The notes: generated from the letters alone by a model not told the origin. DNA of 64,000 nt from Cristatella mucedo (GCA_009760855.2 WPIO01000007.1:3208501-3272500), one strand, 5' to 3'; shown: positions 1 through 12,149, numbered from the stretch's first letter. Numbers and translations: made by a program.

Positions 1-26
1 GGAGAAGGGGAGATATAGAGGAAGGG

Positions 27-157
<131 letters not shown>

Positions 158-180
158 GTTGATTCACATGGTGCCTAGGT

Positions 181-315
181 CATTTCTGGACCAACACTGT
201 ACACACGCATTTACATACACATGCATACACAAACAGGCACATACACTTACATACACAAACAGGCACAGGTACTTACATACACATGCAAGCAGCGTGTATA
301 CATATATACATATGC

Positions 316-345
<30 letters not shown>
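181..345. repeat. CA/TA-rich low-complexity stretch
   Basis: Imperfect runs of TACACA, ACATACAT and finally (TA)n. Open frames here are only repeat translations. Confidence 0.75.
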
Positions 346-346
<1 letters not shown>

Positions 347-354
347 CATTCTTA

Positions 355-470
355 AACCTTTTAATATAATAATAATAACAATACACTTGATAAAGTGCCC
401 TCAGAGAACTAAAATCTCTTTCTAGAGGCGCTTTACATTTGCTGCAAGGAAGCACATACATATACATATT
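355..470 (-). mobile_element. LINE-A 3'-end fragment
   Basis: An AAT-rich tail is followed by the family's conserved 3' block (GCCCTCAGAGAACT, then TCTTTCTAG and GCGCTTTACATTTGCTGCAA). On the minus strand this is the extreme 3' end of the L2/CR1-like element seen many times in the window. It is 5'-truncated and non-coding. The following 250 bases to about 720 hold nothing I recognise. Confidence 0.75.
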
Positions 471-727
471 CACAGTCAGCAATCGACTCACGACGATTCG
501 ACTAAAGAAAATTCCGGGATACGAAGTCAGCCAAGGTCACACAAAAATTAAAATGTATCCATGAAAATGTTCAAAATCCGAGTGTGTCAGTAGACTTGAC
601 AAGGCCGCAACCAGTAGAAAGGAAACTATGTCTGACAGACATGCATTGAGGGTACCGACGGCTATTACATACCATTATCGACTTACAAAATAAATTCGAC
701 TTACGATAGGTTCTTTCTGATCCTTAC

Positions 728-797
728 ACACGCGCGCACACACATGCATGTGCACGCACGCGCGCACACACGTGTGTGTGTGTGTATGTGAGAGAGT

Positions 798-862
<65 letters not shown>
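728..862. repeat. (CA)n/(GT)n microsatellite
   Basis: A CA-rich segment runs into a GT-rich one, with a long pure (GT)n from about 803. The two together form an imperfect inverted pair (CA arm then GT arm). Confidence 0.9.
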
Positions 863-863
<1 letters not shown>

Positions 864-974
864 ACACTCAAACGCAAAAGTAGCTGCTTAATTGCCTGCA
901 CTCTGACTAAATATCGAACCTTCCTGACACCAGAAGTAAGCACACTGGTAGCAATAAGAAAAAGCAACATGTTT

Positions 975-1262
975 AAGCAATTATCAGCAATGTTCCTATA
1001 TTATCAAGTTCATATGACGTTGCACCTCCCGTATTTGCAACGACTGGTAGGAACTTCGGTGGCATGGGGCTGATCACAAACACTCGCATGCATAAGCCGT
1101 TGTGCTACACTAGGCTCGTTGCAAGAGATCAGAATGTGCATCAGCAGAAGGCGTAAGAAGGGCAAGTTGCCAAAACCGTAGCTCAACATCATCCCACAAA
1201 TGCTCGATTGGATTAAGATTTGAAGACTGGCGCGGCCACTCCATAACAGTCACGGGAGAGTA
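975..1262 (-). pseudogene. Tc1/mariner transposase C-terminal relic
   Basis: On the minus strand, codons around 1258-1195 read MEWPRQSSNLNPIEHLWDD, which is the hallmark block around the third catalytic acidic residue of Tc1/mariner transposases (family pattern: WPxxSPDLNPIEHLWD). Further on, after a stop near 1110 and a frameshift, a stretch resembling the usual end of the protein (MPPKF, then GGATSYE) can be read to about 1010. Only the C-terminal part is present, so this is a dead fragment. Family assignment rests on the motif; I see no terminal inverted repeats. Confidence 0.75.
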
Positions 1263-1789
1263 ACTGACCTCAAATAACTTGTAAAAATACTTAACTTACT
1301 TAGGTGGTGATATGTTTTGGGCAACAGAGCTGCCAGACCGTTTAGAACTGCTATACAAGTCACCACCCACACCATGGCATCTTTTCCCATGAATTTGGCA
1401 GTTTATTGCTGGGTGAGTAGGCTTTGTTGAGTCGCCTATGCACTGAAAGCTTCCAGTTTAAAGAGAGCTTGATCTTGCATTCATCGCTTCACACAACTCT
1501 ACCCCAATCTTCAGCAGTCTAGTGGATCTCAATCTTGGCCAATTACAAGGACTTACCATATTCACTTCACCGAGAGAGAAGATATTTTCTCTCAGAGATT
1601 CGATAATGCAGATCAGCCTCATCCAATCGCCTTCTGACTGGTGTGAACAATGACTCGCTATATGAAGCATGCCTCATGTGCAGTAGACTGAAACTAGTAG
1701 GGGCAACTAGGTCACGCTCCTCGCTTTACAAAGAGCAGCCCCAGCTTGCAGTGCTGGCAAAGGGCTGTGCCAAAAGCAGGCGGTACCGC
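1263..1789. other. no recognised feature
   Basis: Unique-looking sequence without recognisable coding potential, repeat or RNA gene. Confidence 0.5.
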
Positions 1790-1955
1790 GATGGTTTAGC
1801 CCAGTGGATACGGTGCTCGCCTCGACCAAGGTCAAGGTGAATGAATGTATTTGATGGCCGAGATCGTAGGCTCAAACACCAAGGCACATGTAAAGCACTT
1901 GAACAGAGATTAAGTTCTCTTACGGTGCTATACAGATGAATTACATTTATTTATG
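1790..1955 (+). mobile_element. SINE-A (tRNA-derived) copy
   Basis: A box-A-like TAGCCCAGTGG is followed by a box-B-like GGCTCAAAC, then a tail AAAGCACTTGAACAGAGATT with AAGTTCTCTTACGGTGCTAT that resembles the LINE-A 3' end. Between the two promoter boxes lies a segment (AAGGTGAATGAATGTATT) also present in the copy near 20600, so the two belong to one subfamily. Confidence 0.65.
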
Positions 1956-2561
1956 TAAATGCCAAAGCAGGTGCTGCAGAGTCTATACCAGCACGTACTT
2001 ATGGTAGCCACGCTCGGACATTTCCCAGCTCAAACTGATTTCCTCAGGTATTCAGCTTACTAGCTCGAATACAAAACGTTGCCTCAACGCAAAATTCAAC
2101 ATCTATACAAAGATGATCGGCCTGCTTTTGCCCCCAGGTGTCAGCCCAGAGGTTCCACGATGAAATAAATGAAAGCATGTTTGAAGGTGAATACCATGCT
2201 TCAACAAAGAATCAGAAAGAATTATCATCAGGTCAGAAAATCTTCCTAGTCAGTGGCAGAGCCACAGGGCAGGGCAGTCTTTGGTCCCACTACCATAGGG
2301 GGGGGGGGTGGCCTAAGCCACCTGGCCGGCAACAAGGACGAAATTTTGTAATGTTATATCTTCACTCAATGAGCAGCTGCAGAGTTCGTGTTTAATAAAC
2401 AATTCATTTTGTGTGCTATAATTGTTCACTAATTTCATGTCTTTCACTATATACATGAATCTATCTTGTGAATGTTGGCTCCCTATGATATACTATGATA
2501 TCTTGTGAATGAATCCCTATGATATCTATATGATATCTATGAAATCTTGTGAATGTTGGCT
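1956..2561. other. no gene; short degenerate tandem repeats
   Basis: Nothing coding is recognisable. From about 2440 to 2560 a phrase based on CTATGATATC and CTTGTGAATGTTGGCTCCCTA recurs imperfectly. Confidence 0.5.
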
Positions 2562-2569
2562 CCCTAGAT

Positions 2570-2741
2570 CAGTGGTGGCTGTCATTCTTCCTAATGCTGC
2601 GACCCTTTAATGCAGATCCTCGTGTTGTGGCGACCCCCAACCGTAAAATTCTCGTGTGCAAAATGTGGAAATGCATGCTTTCCGATCGTCTAAGGCGACC
2701 CTTGTGAAAGGGTCGTTCGACCCCCAGGTTGAGAACCGCTG
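2570..2741 (-). mobile_element. hAT MITE resembling SPIN/URR1-type elements
   Basis: A 172-bp element flanked by a perfect 8-bp direct repeat, CCCTAGAT, at 2562-2569 and 2742-2749: the target-site duplication length of hAT transposons. Read on the minus strand it begins CAGCGGTTCTCAACCTGGGG, then GTCGAACGACCCTTTCAC, and later has GGTTGGGGGTCGCCACAACA and AAAGGGTCGCAGCATTAGGA. From memory of the family, these are the characteristic blocks of the small non-autonomous hAT elements (SPIN, URR1) best known from vertebrates. The far terminus (CAGTGGTGGCTGTCATTC) is degenerate. It has no coding capacity. Confidence 0.8.
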
Positions 2742-2749
2742 CCCTAGAT

Positions 2750-4240
2750 GAAAACCATGGCTCCACTCCTCTGTTCCTAGTGCATAATTTGTGACTCTAA
2801 ATAGATATCCGGGATGTGCAGCTGATTCTAGAGGAAGACCCATCGCAGCATGCGCACAATGGCACCTAATCCTCAGCTATCAACAACGTCTGATACACTC
2901 CGACATACACGGTACCAACGTATAGAAAACCCAAATTAGCTGTCGAACGGCTCGACCAAGAATTGAGTTCTTGCAAGACGAGTCGATGGAAATGCAAATC
3001 AAAAGGTATCATCGAAAAGAACTACTCACAGTCCGACCACAAAATAGTCCAACCACAAAATGATATCCATCCCTTACACGATCGATGACCTGGTAAACAC
3101 CATCCCAAGAGCTTCAACCTAATCAATATCGAGGGGATTTATTTTGCCTGCTGCATGCACCCATCTGGTTGACTAACGAACACCTCAGCAAAGATACGGA
3201 AACTTGGCAGAGAATTGATTGAAACTCAAATGGTGCATAGCATCCCCACATATGTACAAGGCGATAAACAAATGTTGGAGGCCAACCAACGTCAACACAA
3301 CCTAATTGTCAACAGGGTGAGTGCAAGCATAGAGCCAAATAGCTAACGGTTTATTTCTGCATATTTTAAAGACAGAACCGATCGCTGAACTATAATCCTT
3401 AGAGGTGGTCTGAGAGTGGCAATGATTGCCCACTAAGCTTCCCTTACGGCCTCCAACCGGCTTCACCATCGGGGCTCGAACTGCACAGCTGAGCCACCGG
3501 CAAGCACTCCACTAAGGAATTTTCATAGCCTCGGCTATTTGAACTACTTTTCCAGCCAATCGGGAGGTTGCATAAATGGGCAGCCTCCAGGAGTCCTAAA
3601 TCGGGGCTGGCAGCTTAGCCTTGAGAGATGACAGTATGACAGCAAGGCAGTAGCAGACCGTGGAAAGGACTGAAGTGTACTCCCCGAGTACTCGTGCAGA
3701 GGTCATCAGGACACAGCCATACACCAATACTCTGGGTCTGCTAGCTGCCTCTTGCCGACAGCCAAGCTGCTATGCCTACCTACGTTTCCCCCATACTGGG
3801 CAGTGTTCAACAAGCGCTCAAAACTCACATTACTCAGAGCTTGGCAAACGGTAGCTATAAAACTCCCGTGAGTGCCTCACTTTGTTCTATACACCACTGC
3901 AGAAATACCAAGCTAATGCCCAAGTGACCAAACTGACCCACCTGCGTTGAACGATGCTTCTCCCCCCCCTCTCCCTCTCCCTCTCTCGTCTCATCAGAAT
4001 CCTGCTAGGCAAAGGGTCAGCGGTGGGGTGATAACCATGATCCCCCACCAGCCCCCAACCCCGAGAAGGGATAGGGTGACACCCTGAGAGGGACAAATGG
4101 GATATAAAGAGAAAGAGAACAGGGAGCAGTTCGCAGGTAACTTAAGGTGGTACAAACTCGGGTAATACCATTGTCCCTGTAAGGGGGAGAGGGTTTGCTA
4201 AAGGTTCTAGAAATCTTTCTCACTGAGCTGACAGAGTGAG
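2750..4240. other. mostly unassigned; possible old SINE at 3430-3530
   Basis: No gene is recognisable. On the minus strand, 3530-3430 contains GTGGCTCAGCTGTG and GTTCGAGCCC, similar to the A and B boxes of a tRNA-derived SINE, but the element edges are not visible. Confidence 0.35.
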
Positions 4241-4345
4241 AGAGGGAGGAAGAGGAGGAGGAGGAGGAGGAAGAAGAAATAATAACACTGTACAACACCT
4301 TAAGAGGACTAATTCTCTTTCTAGGCTCTTTATACGAGCTGGAAA
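4241..4345 (-). mobile_element. (GAG)n plus LINE-A 3'-end fragment
   Basis: A GAG/GAA run at 4243-4278 leads into AATAATAAC and the LINE-A 3' block in diverged form (AAGAGGACTAATTCTCTTTCT). Orientation is minus, matching the other copies. Confidence 0.55.
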
Positions 4346-4549
4346 GGAAGGAAAGAATGAAGGGCATTGGACCGCATGACCTGGCCACAGAAGCGACAGC
4401 CGAGGGAGGGCAATCCAATCAGACATACGGTGAGAGTTCGCCCCAACGGCACACACCTTCAGGCAAGCAAGTTCGGGGGGGGGGCTGGGCCTGAGCAGGT
4501 AAGACTGTAGCCCTCCCCTTCCCGGAACCACTAAGACGTCCGGTAGGCT

Positions 4550-4760
4550 CGTAAGGCATTTTGCTCTCATACTCCTTCCACCCCTATACTTCTTACGCAA
4601 CGACAACTACTCTCCTTCTGCCGACTTCGGCTCATCCTTTCCAGCCGTCCCAAGCTGCTACTTCCATGCTACTCACTAACTCAACCGCTCTCCTGATTCT
4701 GCTGAGCTTCACACTTGATCTCTTTTGTGAGATAAAGTCAGCACGAACAAGCAGACAATG
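4550..4760 (+). mobile_element. LINE-B fragment
   Basis: Matches the region just before the LINE-B 3' end seen at 11285 and 42640: TTACGCAACGACAACTACTC, then TCCTTTCCAGC and CTGCTACTTCCATGCTACTC. It stops before the terminal block. Confidence 0.65.
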
Positions 4761-4764
4761 ATAA

Positions 4765-5440
4765 TTTAAGCGGACAGAGTAAATGCCCCCAGGAATAGGT
4801 AGGTTTTCAGCTTCTTTTTAAATATCGCTGAGTCAGGGTACGTCGTGAAGTCATCCGCGAATGAGTTGAATGCTTCGGGACCGTATAAACTAAAGGCACG
4901 GTCACCAAAGGATTTGGGGGATGGTTAAAGGCACAGCAAACGACGAAGAAGAGTAGGCAGTAAGCTGCAAAGCCTGATTGGGAGGCATTCTGGGTAGGTA
5001 GGCCAGAGGAAGGGAATGAAAGGGGCATACAAGTGAGTGACAGAACCTTGAAGTCGACATACTACTTGATGGGAAGCCATTGAAGGTCAGCGAGAAGTAG
5101 TGCAACGTGGCAATTGCGGCGTCGACGACAGACAAGCCAAACTATACAGTTTTGCACCAACTGTATGTGTCTTATGGCACATGCAGGAAGACCTGAGAGG
5201 TGTGAGTTACAGAAGTCAAGATGGGATGTCACAAATACACGAACTAGCTTGGCCGTAGTATCTTTTTTCTAAGCAGGCATGCATTCTCGAGATTGCATGA
5301 ATGAGAGTAGGAAAGCTTGACCATAGAGCTAGCTGATGTGGTCGGCTCATGAAATGTCACTTTGAAGCAGGGCATTCAGGTTTCGTGCAGAAGCTTCTGC
5401 AGGAGATCTGCTGGCCAAATCCACTTTGGAGGGTTAGGCG
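4765..5440 (-). mobile_element. LINE-A 3' half, decayed reverse-transcriptase end
   Basis: Read on the minus strand this is colinear with the other LINE-A copies: the segment encoding the end of the reverse transcriptase (GDRAFSLYGPEAFNSFADD-like) is preceded by GACAGACAAGCC and AAGTGAGTGACAGAACCTTG signatures. Multiple stops and frameshifts mean no protein is made. It lies within 60 bp of DCAF10 exon 3, on the downstream side. Confidence 0.7.
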
Positions 5441-5496
5441 TTCCAATTTCTGGCACGGATAACTAACCCAGGCAGCCGATCGCTGGCGACACTCAC

Positions 5497-5691
5497 CCTG
5501 AGATGTCCGACCAGAGGAGGATCTTGCTATCAAAGCCCGACGACACGAGGCTGCCGTCGATATACTCAACATTTTTGACCCAGTGGTCGTGACCGGTGAG
5601 GATGGATTTGGGCTGCTGCAGATTCCTCAGATCCCAGATGCGCACCGTCCGGTCGTCAGAACACGAACAAAAAGTGTGACGATCGATGAAC
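5497..5691 (-). CDS. dcaf10: DCAF10-like exon 3 (WD40 repeats)
   Basis: Runs from an acceptor (GCTGCAG|G) at 5691 to a strong donor GTGAGT after 5497; 195 bases, entering with one base and leaving with two. It encodes residues ~138-201. SDDRTVRIWDLR (about 148-159) is the end of one WD repeat and includes a WDxR box, the motif by which DCAF proteins contact DDB1. GHDHWVKNVEYI (from ~170) and SSGFDSKILLW (to ~197) form the next repeat. The spacing and words match DCAF10 (family memory: CSDDTTIALWDLR, then GHTSWVKNIEY, then SGFDGNVIIWD). The next exon should begin in the DCAF10 segment after this repeat and is not in the window. Confidence 0.85.
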
Positions 5692-7142
5692 CTGCAGCGT
5701 TTTCATCAGCGTCAAACACGAGGGACAATATAGCTAGACATAAACCAGGTACTACAGTAGGCTGAATACCAGCTTCAACAAACTGTTGGCACCTCTGCGA
5801 AAGGCTGCACAAATGAGTGAGATCTTCATAGCGTCGTGAAACAATAAGTAGCTTTGACTGGTCTACAGATGCCTCTCAACAGGTCTATGGCTCTGAATAC
5901 CAGAGGTGGTGGCTTAAATTCTCAAAGGCGGCTCACCATATAATTCTTTCCCTCTGGTGCCGAAATACCCTTAAGCGTGGTCAGCATCATAGCAGTCAGT
6001 TCAGTCGGATATTATGCCACTTGGCAATTTTACACGTTTACATTTAGTAAGACAGAAAATGCTTTCATAAATAGCACCGGCACGCACAAGATACATGCTT
6101 TACAGCAGAACATACACGTGTCCTGAAGCAAGTGCAGAGATTAGAGCAGTAACACATAAATAAATAGGCACACTTTCATGAATGAATGAAGACTCAAGTG
6201 CAAGTTTCGACAGAGAGTATCAGCAGTGAACCACACACCCTCATATTTTCCGATCCCAAGTGATGTTCCAGTGACAAGGGACAGTGGCCACCTCGAGCAG
6301 CATCAGCTGCCACGACCAGATATCGAGCGGCGCTCTACAGAGTACGCTGCACAGCAGCAGCAACACCACCTGCTGCGGCTGCTACTAATAAAGACACACT
6401 CAGTGGTACCGATCTGCTAGCATCGAACCATCTGGAAGCAGTCGCACCTCTTTTTTTGCAGCACAAACAGCTCGAAGCACTGAGGGTCAGGGGCAGCCAG
6501 CAGCGACTGCACGAATCTCGGGCCTGATCAAGTCTGACAGATTATCGCTTAGATTGCCCAAAGGCTGACGGAACATCTGTCCAAGAACTCACAAAGGCCG
6601 GTAGCCAGGCGTTGTCTTAGGGGCTGAATATATGCCGTAAATGCACGGAACCGAAGTCGCCGGATGTGTATCAGTGCACTGCCTACTTTCTGTCCTCAAA
6701 GCTTAACAAGCCAAGAGCAGTAGCGCTTCCTTTAAAATGCATCGGTTCACTTTAGCAAGAGTTGCTGTGTGTCTAGCTACGCCTTTACAGATGCAGCCTC
6801 GTTCGCTACACTAGGGACAAGGTAATAATAATTACTATTGCTGCAGGGCAGCACTCTCATCATCCATCGATGTTATATCTTATTAAAAACGGAGCATGAA
6901 TGATCTTTTGAAGCAACATCAGAACAGAAAAATAAAGCAATGGCGTACTTCCAAAGAAAAATGAAGTTGTATATGAAGTCTCAATAAATCCACGATCCGT
7001 CAATTCCACTCCTGAACTAGAGTAATCTTCTCATATTATAGGTTTAAAAGCAGCTCTCTGAGTTTCGTTTGAAGAAGCTCAGAGCAAAGCTGCTGTTTGT
7101 TCATTGCTACTGCATCGAGCGACAGACAGACAAAAGCATAAG

Positions 7143-7145
<3 letters not shown>

Positions 7146-7237
<92 letters not shown>
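7146..7237. repeat. (GA)n microsatellite
   Basis: Pure GA dinucleotide ending in a run of seven G, then a short GA-rich tail to about 7320. Confidence 0.95.
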
Positions 7238-7964
7238 ACAGAGAGACGACAGAAAGAGACAGATAGTGGTAAACAAAGTGAAAAGAGACCGGCAGATAGA
7301 GCGAGAAAGAGATAAAGATTGAGAGCAAAGGCACACTACAAAAGCTTGTAGGAAGCAGTGAGGTAGGGGTCTGCTTCTTGACTAAAGCTTATGGGGTTCT
7401 TGTCTAAGACTTATTGGGTGGATACGTAGCTAACTGGACAAGCTGCTTACGCTATGTTTTGAGTGCGAGCAATGCAACTACCACAGAGACTACTCGTACG
7501 ACTCTTGAAAATATTGTGGTGCTGGCATTACAGCGCCATCCTATGGTCCAGCTATCTGGTATCTAAGCTGTCCCCCAACCATCCGGAAGATGAAGGGATA
7601 AGATTAATAGTAGCTGTTTAAAAGCAAAATCTGGCCGATAGGGTTTGTCTACTGCCACTACTTAGCATTCAGTAGGAAGAGCTAAGAGCAGATGATACAG
7701 AGCTTGTCCCAGCTTCCCAGCATGAGCAGCTTAGGGGCACAGCAAAGAGCCTGAAGCCGACTCGAAACACTGACGGTGGCCTAGCACTAGCAGTAGTCAA
7801 CCATGGAATGGCAGGAGTAAAGGGTTGTGATTCTAAATGTACATACACACTCATGTCGGTCACCACCACTCAAGCCTATTACATAATACCACATACTAAT
7901 TCATGTGTACACACATATTGCACGTGTAAGTCCATGCTAATGCACGCACACCAATGCATGTGCA

Positions 7965-8092
7965 AACCGGCACATAGACACAGACACACACAAACGCAGA
8001 CAAGCACAGACGGAGACACCCACAAGCATAGGCGCACGCGCATGCACACACGCACACAGAGACAGACACTGACACACACACACACACACACA

Positions 8093-8157
<65 letters not shown>
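7965..8157. repeat. (CA)n microsatellite
   Basis: Imperfect CACA/CGCA lead-in, then pure (CA)n from about 8095 to 8155. Confidence 0.95.
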
Positions 8158-8158
<1 letters not shown>

Positions 8159-8517
8159 CAAGTCCAAGCACTCATACACATGCACATTAAACTAAGAAAT
8201 GAATTCAACTCATACGTCGGGAATGAAAGGATTCGATAGATATGAGATTGGCTTGCATATCAATACAGCACTTCGATAAGTGATTCTGAACCCGTTCATG
8301 CACCGTGCGTGCACTCTGCACAAGTGCTTTTGTGATGCAACCCCACTGAAAGCAGGTGAGGTCGAGGACATCGTGGATGCTAGAGTGAGTTCTAGAACAC
8401 ATTAAGCGTCTGAGCGGCTTGCTACACACAGGATTTAGTGTGAGCAGTATTAACAGCCTATGACGCACAGGATTGAGTGTGCTCTCAGCTCTGCAGGTGC
8501 GCCGTGTTGTCCACCAC

Positions 8518-8519
<2 letters not shown>

Positions 8520-8597
<78 letters not shown>

Positions 8598-8614
8598 CTC
8601 TCTCTCTCTCTCTT
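8520..8614. repeat. (CT)n microsatellite
   Basis: Pure CT with a single TG interruption near 8596. It is complementary in sequence to the (GA)n at 7146, so the transcribed intron carries purine and pyrimidine tracts 1.3 kb apart that could pair. Confidence 0.95.
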
Positions 8615-10884
8615 TTAAAACATTGACCAAAATATGCTCGAAGGTGCAGCACTAGCTAGACAAACAGGCTACACTAACAAGGCTGCCGTGCTAAACAGCA
8701 GCACCACACAGCGATCACACTCGCAAAGCTGCAAATAATCAGCTGAGAGCCCTCTCAACTAGTTATTTGCAGGCGAGCAGGTTGTTGGCAGCTTGGGGGA
8801 CCAATGGGACCTGCAGACGCTGACATCGCTCGAGACAGCCAATCATAACAAGCATGCAGGTAGGTGCCAGTCCAAGGAGAAGGAATGGACAGAGCATGCT
8901 GGACCAATTCTTTGCATAATGGTCGCCACATTTTATGACTCATTTCGTATGATACTGATCGCATGCTTCAAGGCATTCTTTGAGTATCTAAGAAACTCCT
9001 AGCTAAGCCCTTACCCAGCCTCCACACAGTCGCTGCACTCAACCGGTAGGGTAGGCCAACAGTTGAAGGGCAGCATTTCAGCTTTCGACCGGCTTAAAAA
9101 GCAATTGCAAATTACTGGAGGCATGGCTGCAAAACAAGCAAAGTACCACTCAGCAGAGGGAGGCAGGGGGGAGGAGGGAGAAGGCGGGCGGGCGGAGGGG
9201 GGGCAGGGGATGGGAGAAGCAGTGAGGCAGAAAGGGTCACCCAGTGCTTTCTGGCAAGCCACCTAGGCCCACATTATACTCCCACTTAGAGAAGTCGACA
9301 GCCCGGTAGGCACCGAGTACCCACTACGACTTTAACAACCTGCTATGTGCAATATTCGATCGAGCCGGCGGGTGAGTTCTCGGATTGGGTGATGGTCGAC
9401 GAACGACTAATGATAATGGTATTGGATGGTGGCAGTGGCTGGGTCACCAGAGGTGGCCATAGGGGGGGGGGGAGACAACCCAAAGCCTCGAGTGCCGTGC
9501 AGCAGCCCAGGCAGCAGGACATCGGTGCCACATAACCTGGTCAGAGCAAGTGGTGTGGTGTCGGGTGCTCAGTCACTGGCCCGGCAGCAGGAGGCTGCCT
9601 GCTGCACGAGTCATCCAGATGCCAGGCAGCAAATAGGTTTTGCACCAGTTCACCTCCGCCAGGTGGTCCTCGATGCTCCGAAAACAGGCGTCCGGCAGCC
9701 TCCCACGGCACCTCCTTCGAGGGCTTTCGAAATGATGTCGACAGGCTGCTTGCTGCTGGGGCATCAAGGACGGCGATCGGCCCCCACCCCCCTACCGGCT
9801 TCCGGCAGGGCAAAGAAAGCATTGCAGGCGTTGGATGAATTGCATCACCTGGATGCTGATTCGTTGGCAGCTGATTAACATAATGGCTTAGCCACAAACT
9901 CAGCTAGTTCCCACACCAACGATGCAGCACATAGCCCGGGGCTTCCAGTAAACAGCCGGAAAAGCCTAGGCCCACAGCAAGGAGCCATTGATGTCGCAGG
10001 CTGCACTAGAATCAAATTGAGTACAGATTCACCGTGGGTTGGAGCCAACGGCCTGTCCCTTTGCTTTTCAAGCCTTTAGAATGTTGAGAAGATAAAGCTC
10101 CTGAGCAGTGACATGCACTGCATGCAAACCCCCAGTGCCGTGATTCCGATTGACAGATTGAGAATAAATGAGTGCAAGGATCCAGATCCAGGCAGGAGAG
10201 AAAAGGGTTGCTTTGCTCTGCATGGACTCACTGGAATTCACAGCAGGGTATTGCCCAGATGGCTGTACATACATGGCTGACCTCAAGTTGCCACAATGGA
10301 TATTACCAGCTACGAAACTGTACTGAGTAAGCAGCATTCACATGGCTCAAACGTTGTATGCTTGCTAACTTGGTGAACTGGATTAGACGTCGCACATGTG
10401 CAGGCACCATTGCACCATACCCAGGTGTGGACCATCAGCTAGCCTGCCAACCAAGTGGCCAAGTCCAAGATGTTGCTACCAACCAATCAGAAACGGCTTC
10501 ACGAGTTGCAGCTGTGGCACCATATTTTGGTGTAATTTGGGATGGGGCCGAAGTATAGGTAATTATTCTATGTTTGGGATACTGCAAGTATCTCACACAA
10601 AGATAGCAGTAATAGCAAAGAAATTAACCCCCAAGAAGTTGACGGTACCCTATAAGTTGTGCATGACTGAATGGCCACCGGCCAAGTGGTTCAGCAACCT
10701 GGGAAATGTTTCAAGAAGCACCCAATCAGCTGATATGAAAAAAAGCTCCTTGCTGGTTCCTTTGTGGCTACTGTGAACACAATGAGCTTGGAATTGGTCC
10801 CTGAATTCGACAGTCTCAACATTCGATGCTTTGCCAAGATCTTGCCAGTCGAGGAAGTCGGCAAACTAAGGCCAGATCCATCTG

Positions 10885-11035
10885 AATTAGTCCCTGGGTA
10901 AGGTACTTGCTCTTCACGACCGAGATCGTGGATTCGAGTCCTGCAGTCCATTATCACCCATTGTAAGTGATGGTGATAGCCATTGAGGCTCTTCTGCCAC
11001 TACATAAATGATGCTGTTGAATCAACTAACCTTAA
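10885..11035 (+). mobile_element. SINE-B copy
   Basis: GGTAAGGTACTTGCTCTTCA, then the box-B-like GGATTCGAGTCC, then a body (GTGATGGTGATAGCCATTGA, GGCTCTTCTGCCACTAC) shared with the copies at 14135, 25555 and 38905. Confidence 0.7.
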
Positions 11036-11284
11036 TACAACTTTGCTTGGGCAACCCTCGACAAGATTTGAGCCCAGGGGATGTCCCTTAAGGTCATTAA
11101 TCTAAGACTTTCGGGTAATGGGACACGTAGCCCTGAGATCGTGATTGCATACTGACTACAGAAACCGGCCTCCCAGCTGAGCAAATATCAGCTAAGTACA
11201 GACCACATTAAAAGTAAACAGGAAATCCAAAGTCATCTCACTCAGTAGCTGTTACTTCAGCTGAACTGCCAACGCTCCACAGAC

Positions 11285-11555
11285 AAAATCGCAGCAGCAC
11301 CTACTCTTCTGCTGCCGACTGAGGCACATCCTTTCCAGCTGCCCTGAGTTACTACTTCCATGCTGCTCACTTCCTCAACTGCCTTTCCGACTCTGCTAAG
11401 CTTCTGACTTTCTCCTTCCTACGGAGGTGTAGGCTGTTGGCTACCGAACGTGTACCGAAAGCTGCGTAGGCTTTGAGTGCGTTATAGAAAACTCTCTAGT
11501 GTAACACCTACCTAGTCCTTGGGGCTTTGTCGAGTTACGAACGGAGATACATTAC
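11285..11555 (+). mobile_element. LINE-B 3' end
   Basis: Matches the LINE-B 3' region through to its terminus: TACTTCCATGCTGCTCAC, GTGTACCGAAAGCTGC, TAACACCTACCTAGTCCTTG and GAGTTACGAACGGAGATACA. It ends in ATTACA rather than an expanded ATAC tail. Confidence 0.75.
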
Positions 11556-12035
11556 AGTGGCGATCCTTTAACTCATGATGCGGTGCTGCAAAATTGTGGC
11601 CACAGCCAAAGAACCTCTGCGCACGAACCCATGATTATTTGCCAGAACACTCTGTGAAATGTGCCGACTTAGGTGACACAAGCTGATAAGCAAGGCACAG
11701 TGCTTAAACCGTTGCACAGTACTGACAGGTTCATGTAGCAAGCAGGAATCCCCCGAAAAATCAACCGATGTCTAAAAAGAATAAATACCACCCTATTGGG
11801 CAGACCTCTTTATGCCGAAAAAGGTAAAAGATGCATTCCTCAAAAATGTATGACTTCTCGAGTATATAACTAGCCTCTCTCATGTCATGGCTTCCCACAC
11901 TGCTGGATCACTGGTACATGAGTGCAAAGCAATACCTGCCGTCAGGCACAGCAGAGCAGTGCCCCAAGCAGATGGCAACAAACAACAAAGCCGGCATAAT
12001 GCGGCCTGCTGGTAGCTTAAGACAGTCCATCGTAC

Positions 12036-12149
12036 CTGATAGCATTGACACAGTCGTTATGGGCATCAGTCTTGGCTTTGATTTGGCGTTTGTTATGAGG
12101 GTCAAAGATGGCAAGTGTCTTTCGCTCACAGGCGCACACCAGCAAGGTC
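12036..12149 (-). CDS. dcaf10: DCAF10-like exon 2 (WD40 repeat)
   Basis: Acceptor TGCTGTAG|G at 12149 and donor CAG|GTACGA after 12036; 114 bases, entering with one base and leaving with two, which fits exons 1 and 3. It encodes residues ~100-136: TLLVCACERKTLAIFDPHN is the closing part of the first WD repeat, followed by KAKTDAHNDCVNAIR, the AH-DCVNxIR opening of the second. That last phrase is very close to the DCAF10 wording and distinguishes it from generic WD40 proteins. Confidence 0.85.

Larger units (their letters stand above)
5692..12035 (-). other. DCAF10-like intron 2
   Basis: About 6.3 kb. It contains the GA, CA and CT microsatellites listed separately, one SINE-B and one LINE-B fragment. 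Between them, for example 5800-7140, 8620-10880 and 11560-12035, I see no exon, RNA gene or recognisable element. Short G/C-rich runs at 9170-9215, 9460-9475 and 9780-9800 are low-complexity. Confidence 0.6.
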
